The position numbers were made by a program, and so were the translations under genes. Shown here piece after piece: positions 51,001 through 61,900 of a stretch of DNA of 64,000 nt. Source of the DNA: Symbiodinium natans (taxonomy: Eukaryota > Sar > Dinophyceae > Suessiales > Symbiodiniaceae). Position 1 is the stretch's first letter; the number at the start of each line of letters is the position of its first letter. The notes under the pieces were generated by a model. That model searched no databases, was not told the origin of the DNA, and worked only from the letters and a program-made list of their open reading frames with translations. Where the stretch lies: assembly GCA_905221605.1 (NCBI GenBank), contig CAJNDS010001001.1, positions 1,168,549 to 1,232,548 of the forward strand, given 5' to 3'.

Positions 51001-52964
51001 GGGTTTGGGGTTTGGGGTTTGGGGTTTAGGGTTTAGGATTTAGGGTTTAAGGGCTTAAGGGCCACTTGGTGACTCCTTCGGGTACTCATAAGTTAGGGTG
51101 GTAAGTAGGGTAGCTCGAGATATATCCTACTTATAAGTACCCATGAACCTGCCCAAGGATGGCTAGAAGGGGAGATGTGAGGTCTAGGGCTCAGGGTTGA
51201 TCTCAAGGATGGTTTGTTGGGTAGCCTCAGCTATATGGGGCAGAGTTGCGAAGCTCCCCAAAATGGGGAGGGTTGTGGGCTTGGGCTGTTTAGAGAACTT
51301 GAAAGAGTAAAACCTTCAGACCCCAAACCCCCCCGAAGCCCTACAACCCAAAAGCCTGTCCGTTTGGGCCCTAGGCTTGGGCTTCGCTTTTCCGTCTGGA
51401 AGTCTAGTAGGGGCGTGGGTTACAGGAGGCTACCGGGGTTGACCTAGAAGATGCGGCCCATGCTGGAAATATACGAGTAAAGAGCGTCCCGAAACATCAA
51501 ACCCTACTTGACGGTTATGTGGTTGTATGTGCATAACGCTACAAGTACATAAAATCCGATGCTGCCCTACTTCTCGCCCTACTTATACCTATGAACGTCC
51601 TAGTCGTCCCGCCTGTGCTTCCTGATGCCCCCTAAACCCTAAACCCTACACCCTACACCCTAAACCCTAAACCCCACACCCTAAACCCTAAACCCTAAAC
51701 CCTAAACCCCTAGCAGAGCCCAGGCGCAGGATGCGCGTCTTCTCCGAGAGGTTGGAGTCAAAGCGGATCTGATGGCCCACCGCTGCCGACGAGCTCCTCC
51801 ATCTTTGGCGTTGTCGGTGAAGGGTTTCTAGGGTTTAGGCAGGATTTGGGGTTTAGGGTTTAGGGTTTCGGCTTTAGGGCCTAGAGGGTTCAGGGTTTAG
51901 AGCTTGGGAGCGATCTTTTGAGTGTTAAGGCCGGAAGAGTGGGCACGCAGGCCACGCTAGGAGTCAGCAGGACCCCGAGTCTGCTTATCTTGGTACCCCA
52001 GTACCCGTATTAGAATAAGGGTACCCTTTTTGACACCAAGGGAAGCTTGAACCAAAAGAAAACTGAAAAGGGTACCACTGGGCTACAAAGTGAGTCGCAC
52101 CTCAGGCGCATTTCGGGCTTCTTCGGCGTTGCCTTCGCCACAGGTTCGGGAACGTGGGTGGCTGTAAAGGGGGTTCCCGTTTAGGTTTAGGGTTTAGGGT
52201 TTAGGGTTTAGGGTTTAGGGTTTAGGGTTTAGGGTTTAGGGTTTAGGGTTTAGGGTTTAGGGTTTAGGGTTTAGGGTTTAGGGTTGCCCAGGCATGGCAC
52301 CTGGGCCCGAAAGGCTTCCGGCAAGGGCGCCGGCGTAGGCTTCAATCCGGGAATCCTGTCGGCTATATCGGTTTAAGGGTCGAGTCCCAGGTAGGTAAGC
52401 CCAACACCCCCAAAGCGCGCTGGCCCTAAACCCTAAACCCTAAACCCTAAACCCTAAACCCTGCAGTCCTCTCCATCCTCTCCTGCGCCACGCGCCGCGC
52501 CAGCGACACGGCTGCTAGGCGCCGCGGCTGCGTGACGAGGAGCCGCCGGAAGCCGGCCTCATGGGGGGGTGTCTTAGGGTTTAGGGTTTAGGGTTTAATT
52601 AGGGTTTACGGTGGCTTAGGGAGGCTTAGGGAGGCTTAGGGCAGCATGGCTTAGGGTGGCTGGGGAGGCTTAGGGAGCCTTAGGGTGGCTTGGGAGGCTT
52701 AGGGCGTCTTAGGGTGGCTTAGGGTGTCTTAGGGTTTAGGGTTTAGGGTTTAGGGTTTAGGGCTCGGGGTTGAGGCTTCGCAGGGCTACTTCATTGAAGT
52801 GGCAGGTGCTTGCTCAGTCATACGAGCTCACTAAAGATCTCAAGCAAAGCTGTACAGCAACCCCTTCAACCCTAAAGCCTAAGACAAGCCAAACAAACTG
52901 AACGCAACTAATTTCTGGTTGGCCCAGTTTTCCAGACCCAAAGCCTACTAGCCCTAAACCCTAA

Positions 52965-53003
<39 letters not shown>

Positions 53004-56000
53004 CCCTAAACCCTAAAACCTAAAACCTTAAACCCTAAACCCTAAAACCCTAAAACCCTCAACCCTGCTTTTTGCACCTGGGCTCGCAGCGACAGCAACC
53101 AAGCAGCACTGCTGACTGCGGACGACCAGGTCCCGGTGAGAAAGCATCGGCCCCGAGGGCCCCTAAGGCTTAGGGTTTAGGGTTTAGGGTTTAGGGTTTA
53201 GGGTTTAGGGTTTAGGGTTTAGGGTTAGGGTTTAGGGTTTAGGGCTTTCTGTCACCCGCGACAAGCTACTGTGAAGGTTCTTAAGACACTGGGTCTAGAG
53301 TTTAGGGTTTAGGGCTAGGGTTTAGGGTTTCGGGTTTGCAGGGTTTCGGGTTTAGGGGCTTTAGGGTCGCCACCCTGCCTCTGGCTCGCGGGCAAGGCTT
53401 TGCATGCACAATTGTGAATGCCAGCGCGTTTTGCGCGCAGAGGGGTGAGAAGACAGTCTAAGGGTAGTTACGTGGTCCCTTAATCTGGGCCCTTAACAAG
53501 AGGACCCTTTATACACCCTCCTATATATACCCCCTACACAAAACCCAAGGGCCCGTACTTCAGAAGCCTTGAGGCAAGGGACCATATTGAGGGCCCATGA
53601 AACTACCCTGAGATTGTAGAAGCGTGCTATCACCCTATTCTTCCAGGTGCCACATCGTTGGAGGTGGCACGAGGGATGTACTTCTTCGGGTCGGGGCTCG
53701 CTGACGGATGTCGCCGGAACAGGGGACAGGAGCAGATATTCAAGACTGCTCCGTCCTTCTGAGGCTCACAAACACGACACACCTCAAAAGAGGTGCCGTC
53801 AACCCAAAAACCCGCTCTTTTAAAACCAGCTGAGATCTGAAACCCTGGCAGGGTAGAATGCCCTGCCAGGATGTGGCCATCTCCCAAACTAGGGGTACCC
53901 CGAATATACCCCCCAAATACTGTAATCCTTACTCTAGGAACCACCCTAAACCCTAAACCCTAAACCCTTTTTGCCACTGGACTGAAGGCAAGCCAGACTC
54001 CCTAAACCCTAAACCCTAAGCCCTAAACCCTGAACCCTAAACCCCTTTTTGCCGCTGGACTGAATGAAGGCAAGCCAAACTCCCTAAACCCTAAACCCTA
54101 AACCCTAAACCCTAAACCCTAAACCCTAAACCCTAAACCCTAAACCCTAAACCCTAAACCCTAAACCCTAAACCCTAAACCCTAAACCCAGAAAAGGGTA
54201 CCCCCATTTTATGTCATGCGCGTGCGTTGGCGCGGCACTGCAGCTTGTTGACAGCCCACCAAAGGTCGCCGTGGAGAGCTGACACCTAAGGGGTGTGAGG
54301 AGTATATCCCTAAAAAACCCTAAACCCTAAACCCTATATTCTTCCTAAGTAGCCCCCAAATAACCCCCAAAGGTCCCTTCTAAAACTCCCTCCTTTAGCC
54401 TTTAGTCCCTTGAGACACCTCGTTCTCGAGCTTCACCACGCGCTCGGTGAGCCCAGGCCCTTGCCTTGGCTCTAGATAGAAGGGGCCCTGAATCTTTTTC
54501 CCTATTATAACCCCCTACATATACCTGATATATAGTCCCTATATACCTAAGTAGCCCCGAAATAAACAACCCCTAAGGTCCCAAACCCTAAACCCTAAAC
54601 CCTAAACCCTACATATACCTGATATATAGTCCCTATATACCTAAGTAGCCCCGAAATAAACAACCCCTAAGGTCCCTTATAAGGGTCCCTCCTTTAGGCC
54701 CTTGCCTTGGGGACCGCAGGAACCCGAAAAGGGTCTATGGTTCACAGGCCTTAGTAGGAATTGTAGTAGTATAGGGTATATGAGCCCTAACCCCTATATA
54801 AACCTAAACCCCAAACCCAAACCCTAAACCCTAAACCCTAAACCCTAAACCCTAAACCCTAACCTGGGGGTTCATTTTTCGTCCCTCAAGTGCCTGTCGT
54901 CCAGCGTGAAGCGAGATCCGCGAGGTCCGCGACCCTTCGAACTTTCCTCTGGAACCTGAAGTGGATTTGGAGGGAGCCCTCTACATGGATGTTTTTGGGG
55001 TGTGTGGGTTATAGAGGGTTGGGTGGAGGGTTATATGGTTAGGGGATAGGGTTCTGGGTTTAGGGTTTAGGGTTTAGGGTTTAGGGTTTAGGGTTTAGGG
55101 TGAGATATCCCCAGGGGCACCTTGATCGATTCCATCAGGGAGTTGGTGTTGGACAGGATCTCATTGCACTGCTTCATCAGCCGACCCATCTCCACGCTGT
55201 TCCGTGAGTCACCGGCCACCTTCAGGATCCCGTCCTTGGTGGCCCAGGTTTAGGGTTTAGGGTTTAGGGTTCAGGGTTTAGGGGGTTGTGGGTTTCATGG
55301 GTACTTATAGCCCCATTTATAAGTCTACTTATGACCTGCTGAGAGGACTTCGGGGACTGAGGGGGCTGATAAGTCTAAGTGGGGTTATAAGTACCCTGAA
55401 CCTCCAAGTCTGGGGGGTTTCCGAAATTAGGGGTACCTTTTTGGTGTCCCCATTAAAAGGGAATCCGACTGTGTGGGGGTCTATCTACGGGCTCCCCTTT
55501 CTTTCGTCCGCCCCCCATATCATAATAAGGGCACCCGTCTTTGGGTTGGTTACTTTATAAGGGAACCTTGGACCACAACATAAAAAAGAAAAGGGCTCCA
55601 CTGGGCTACCAAGCTTCACAGAACCTCAGTCGCCCATACAAGAAAATAGGGTGCTCGCTTGTATTTCTTTGAAGCTCGGACTTGTGCAACCCTAAACCCT
55701 AAACCCTAAACCCTAAACCCTAAACCCTAAACCCTAAACCCTAAACCCCAAACCCTACACACTGCTACGATTCTTCTTTCTCCTACTACTACTGCTACTA
55801 CTATTATTCTATTGCTGCCGTAACGCATCCTGGGCCGCCCCCCCCCCCCCCCCAAAAAAAAAAAAAAAAACAGCGGAATAAGGGCACTCTTTGGGATGTT
55901 CCCCCTTCTAATCTACTAACAGTCCTTAATGGGGATTCTAGCACCCCCTGCTATAATCCCTAAACACTAAACCCTAAACCCTAAACCCCAAACCCTAAAC

Positions 56001-58878
56001 CCTAAACCCTAAACCCTGACTGTTAGTGTAAGGGGGAACATCCCAAGGCCCTATACAGTGGGCATCCACGGGACTCGTTGGTGTCAATGGCGCCACCGCC
56101 ATCGTAGTCCAAGAGGTTGAAGAGCTCCTTGGTAGCCCAGTTTAGGGTTTAGGGTTTAGGGTTTAGGGTTTAGGGTTTAGGGTTTAGGGCTAGCCCGGTT
56201 GCTATATAGTAGTAAGGGCACCCTTCTGTTTTGGGTTTGGGCACTGCATCTAAGGGAACCTAGGACCAACAAAACAAGGGCGAATAACAAGGACACCCTT
56301 TTTGGGGTTGGTTGGTTACACTTTGTAAGGGAACGCAGAACCGAAGAAGCAAGAACAACATAATGTACAGGATACCCCAAACCCTAAACCCTAAACCCTG
56401 AACCCTAACCCTAAACCCTAACCCTAAACCCTAAACCCTAAACCCTAAACCCTAAACCCTAGGGCACCACTGGGCTACCGAGGCTCCTCCACATCGTCGA
56501 TGCCGCTGATCTCCTTGAGGTCCCCAAGGAGCTCCTCGGGAGCCTCGGGCGGCCGTTTGGTAAAGGGTATAGGGTTTAGGGTTTAGGGTTTGGGGTTTGG
56601 GGTTTAGGGTTTGGGGCTTAGGGTTTAGGGTTTCGGGTTCAGATTCCTGGAATACTGAAACCCAAATAAGGGAAGAAGGCGCAATAAATCTCCCAAAACC
56701 CTAGGAACCCCCCCCAAAAAACTACTCTTTTTGCTAGGCTCTTGGGCCAAAACCCCTTTTACGGATGCTTAGGTAACCTACAGAACAAGTGGGTTTTGAG
56801 GTTCTTACGGTAGGAAACCTCCTACCCTAAGCCCCAAACCCTACCCCTCACCCTAAACCCTAAACCCTAAACCCTAAACCCTAAACCCTAAATACGGGCC
56901 GACCCAGGAGCAGACTCCAGCTCTTCGAGCGTGAGCTCTCCGGAGCCGTCCTCATCGAACTCCGCAAAGAGGCGCTTCAGTTGCTCCACCTCTTCTTGTA
57001 GCCCAGAAACGAATGTTGTAGCCCTAAACCCTAAACCCTAAACCCTAAACCCTAAACCCTAAACCCTAACTGCGGTTGGGGGGTAAAACGTTGCAAGTGA
57101 ATCCTGGAACCCCAAAACACAGGAGGGCAAAAGGGTTACCAAGTCTGGGCTGACCAAGACCTCCTTCTTTCGCTTCGCCGCCTCCCAGGCTTTCTTTGCC
57201 TCCTTGTCCTGCGGATTTAGGGTTGAGGGTTGAGGGTATATGGGTTTAGGGTTTCCTTGCCTCCTTGTCCTGTTTTAGGGTTTGGGGCAGGAGGTTTATG
57301 GGTTTTGGGTTCAGGGATTTGTTTATGGGTTTAGGGTTTAGGGTTCAGGGTTTGCAGGTTATAGGGTTTTTGTGCCACCCGTCAAGCAGACCCGCCACAC
57401 TGCAGGGTAAGAACTTCCGGGATGATAGGGCTTAGGGCTTAGGGCTTAGGGTTTTAGGGCTTAGGGCTTCGGGCTTAGGGCTTAGGGCTTAGGGCTTAGG
57501 GCTTAGGGCTTAGGGTTCAGGAACTTTGGGGGATTTCGGGTCCTGGGACGCTTGGTCCAAGGATGTGTTCACCATGACAGCGGTGACCAAGTTCAGCAGC
57601 GCGATGGCCAGCACCAGGATGGCGATGATGAAATAGAAGAACAAGAACCTGGGGGAGGTGGTGGGGGAGGGGGGGGGGGGGAGGCGCCAAATGAACCCTG
57701 CAAGGGTTTATGGTTCATATTGCCTTAGCAGGAATTATAGTACTTATGGGGTGGTATGACCCCTTCTTGCTAAACCCTAAACCCTAGACTCAGCCTTAAA
57801 CCCTAAACTCTAACCCCCCCCCCCGGCCCAAATTAGGGTCCATACTTGATAATCGTCCAGGGAACATTCGGTGGTTGACCAAGGGCCGATAGATGGAACC
57901 GATGCTGTCCAGGCTAAAGATCTGGAGCAGCGTGAGGATGGCATCCTGCTAGGGTTTAGGGTTTAGGGTTTAGGGTTTAGGGTTTAGGGTTTAGGGTTTA
58001 GGGTTTAGGGTTTAGGGTTTAGGGTTTAGGGTTTAAGGTTTAGGGTTTACTGAACCCCTAACCCTAAACCCTAAACTTAGGGTTGTTGAGCATCCTGAAA
58101 GGAGCGGAAGTTGGCAGCAGCGACAGCGTTGTAGGCCTCTGCCCCTGGGCTTGTGTCAATGGTGATGACCTCCATACCGAGGATGGCGAACATGTACATC
58201 AGAATCATGATCAGCAGAAAAGTCCATAACCTTGGCGGGCCAAAAGAAAAAAAAGGACAAAAAAAAAGGGCTTGTGGGTTCAGATTATAGGGCTTATAGT
58301 AGCAGAGGTATATGACCCACAAAATTCATGTTGTCCCCAAGGAACAGGGTGGTTAGGCTGTGCATCAGGCCTTGCACCAACTGCCAAAGCGTCTGGAACT
58401 GCACCATCAGGCGTACGGCTCGGGCCAGCCGCGCGAGGCGCAGCATGCGCACCACCATCACCTGATCCAGCAGCTCGCTCTCAAGCTGCACGGGCCTCAA
58501 GATCAAGTCGAGCGTGGAGCTGGCGATGAGGAAGATGTCGAACTTGATCCAGTTACTCTTGATGACCGCCCGCCCATAGACGAAAAACCGCAGAGCAAAC
58601 TCAACGACATACACGGCGAAGAAGACATTGTCCACAACCACCAGCCATGTGGGAATCGGCTGGCAAGATCCGGAGGTGCAGCCCAGTGAGGCATAATGCG
58701 TTTCCAGCCCGATGGTTGCGGCGTTGGCGATGATCACCACGCCCACGGCCGAGTCGAACCCTGACCATGATATCCAGCTGTGCATGACCTGGCGGCGCGC
58801 GTCCAAGCTCTGCATGTCCATCTTCATTGCCTTAATCACCTGGGTTGGCCTTTAAACCCTCTGAAGAATACATGTATA

Positions 58879-58909
<31 letters not shown>

Positions 58910-61900
58910 GGTCCCTTATAAACCCAAACAATAAAAACACAAAAATGTCCCAACAAAAACCAACCAAGTCACCTGCACTGCCTTGGCCCCAAGCTGCTCC
59001 TCTTCCGCGCGGAGGGCCTCCTCGTAGGCTTCGGCTTTCCGCGCCTCGTCTTCCAGCGCTGCCCTCCTTTCCTTAGTTGCTGAGTTCTCAAGCCCAGAAA
59101 AGTATGTACACTTTCAGTTCTATAGGGGCTTATAGCATCCCAAAAATTGTATAGTGTAGGCTCATTCAGTTATCAAGTTTCTTTGAACACGTCCGGAACC
59201 GTCTGCTCATCGGCGGAGCCATGTGAAGTTAGGTCGTCCTTCACCTCTACTGAACTCGGAACCCTAGCAAAATTATCTTTTCATGCTGCTTCTTCGGAAT
59301 GACAGGAAAATTGCCCAAAAGTTTTAAAAATTCCCAAGGTATCCCTAAGTCACGACTGGGGACACGGGCTCTTTAGCCATCGTGGCCTCCGTGGTCTCAG
59401 TTTCCTCGGGCCGCCGGCCGCTCCGGTCGTCCTCTGCCCAGGCGCCCCGGCGCGGCGGCAGCTCCAGCGAAGGCCGCCTCTCCGAAGTCCGCGCCATGGC
59501 CCCCGGCTCTCTTGGTGTTCAAGGGTTTAGGGCGTTTAGGGTTTAGAGTTTCGGGTTTAGGGTTTAGGGTATACTTTCTCTGCTGTTACGCTTCGGGTTT
59601 AGGGCGTACCTGGGACTCAGTTTAGTCGCAACTACCCATTGCTTAGCAGCGTAACCGATTTGACTGTGGCTAAGGAGAGTCCCAGGTAGGGTTTAGGGTC
59701 CGTGCAACCCAAAACCCTAAACCCTAAACCGGCACACTTAGTGTGATGGGGGATGCGAGGCACAGAGGTGCAAGGGACAACTTCAGGGCGCAAGGCGGCA
59801 AGCTTCAACCTGTAGAGCCCGCAGCCCAGACACAGTTAGGGGGTTAAGGGTTTAGGGTTTAGGGTTTAGGGTTTAGGGCCGCAAGCCTGAAAAACCAAAC
59901 CTCCGAATCTCCAACCCCCCTCCTCAGCCAACCTCGAAACCAAAAGCCCCCAGCGTTTAGGACCTATAGGGCTTAGGATTTATGGTTTAGGGTTCTCAGG
60001 ATTGTGGTCCCTTTTTGGGTGCCCTACATATTAGTGGCCGCCTTATCAATCATAAGCCTCCTAAACCCCACACCCTAAACCCCAAGCCCTAACCCTCATC
60101 TCGTGCCTCTAAGCCCACGAGTCCCCTGCCTCCATGAGGAACTGCGGCACCTGCGTGGATTTTCCACAGCCGGTGTCGCCGGCCACGAGGACCACCTCGC
60201 AAGATTGTTGCTGGGACCTTTTCTCGTGCCCTTATACGTGTTCTAGCAACCCCAAAACACATAAATTGTACATTTATATTTATATATCTGTATATTTATA
60301 TGTTTATGTATTTACATATTTACATATATATATATATATTTATATTTATATATGTATATGTTTATATATTTGTATATTTAGATATTTAGATATTTATGTA
60401 TTTATATACTTATATATTTATATACTTATAAATTTTTATTTACATATTTATATTTATATATATTTCATGTATATATATATATAATTAGTTTATTACATAT
60501 TTATATATTTATATATTTGCATATTTGTATATTATCATATTTATATATATATATATATATTTATGGATTTATATATTTATATATTTATTTGTTTATATAT
60601 TTATATATATTATATATTTATATATTTATATATTTATATATTTATATATTTATATATTTTTATTTATGTGAGTATAGTACTTGATAAATTGGTTTCTTTA
60701 TGTATTGATGTATTTGTATATTTATATTTTCCGGTCCCTTTATAGACAAGGCTCTGATGCTACAGGGTACCTACACCCCCCCCCCCCCCCCCAAGGACCC
60801 TCAATACAGGGCATCTTCGAGGCACCTTATTCAAGGGGCGGGGGCATATGAAAGTAGCATTTTGCGACCGCTTGTTTGGCCGAGGAGTTCTGAGGGGGCT
60901 GTGCTAAAGCCGAGGAGCCTGGAAGCTTCGACTCTTTCTTCTTAGCTTTAGGGCAATAGGGCTACAGTCGATGGGCAGAAAGGGTCTCTCTTTACCTTGA
61001 TATCACAGGGCGCCTCAAACAAGGTTTAGGGTTTGAGGTTTTGACAAGGGTGCAGGGGGTTTATACCCTAAACCCTAAACCCTAACCCCTAAACCCTAAA
61101 CCTTTAGGATTTCGGGTGCGCCTGGTGCCCACGTACCGCCTCCACAACGCGCTCGCGCATGGCGGCAGCGGGAAGTGATTCGACCTCAGGTTCGTTTGGG
61201 TCCTTCAAAGTAGAACCCCCCTAAGGCCCCTAAACCCTCCCCCATTTAGGGTTTAGGCCTTTAGGGTATAGGGCAAAGTAAAACCCCCCTAAAGTCCCTA
61301 AACCCTCCCCATTTAGGGTTTAGGGTTTTGGGGTATAGGGTTTACGGTCTAGGGCTACTTGGAGGTTCATGATTCATGGGTACTTACAAGCAGGGTCCTA
61401 AGTAGGGTAAGTATGCTTGTAACAGCGTGCCTCAAGCTTGCATAAAACCGCCTACCAAGCCCTCTGACCCCCAAACGCAACCTTCAGACCCTTTAGAGCG
61501 GGAAACTGTGCCTGAGGATTGGGGGGGTTTCAGGGCTTAGGGCTCCGAAAATTCGCGTTTTGGAGATGTTTAGGGCTCAGATGGGTCACATCGACCCTTT
61601 GAAACGTAGGGTGTTGGGGCCATAAGGGAATACTCCTTAGCAATTTCTTCCGACACCGGAATTAGTTCAAAACGGCCGCGCGGCGGTTCCGCGCAGCTTC
61701 CGAAGCCGTGACATTGCCAGCTTCTGACGGAAGTCCTCTTCGGTTGTGGGGGGGTTTAGGGTTTAGGGTTTAGGGTTTAGAGTTTAGGTTTAGGGTTTAG
61801 GGTTTAGGGTTTAGGGTTTAGAGTTTTTTTGAATCTGCCTTGAGCGTCCGAAGCCGACTTCTTTGAAGGTTACCTAAGACTCCTAGAAGGCTTGCACTAG

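Noticed and set aside
60265-60725. Replication origin or organelle insert suggested by the AT-rich block
   Set aside because: Simple TTTATATA microsatellite with no organelle gene or origin motif.
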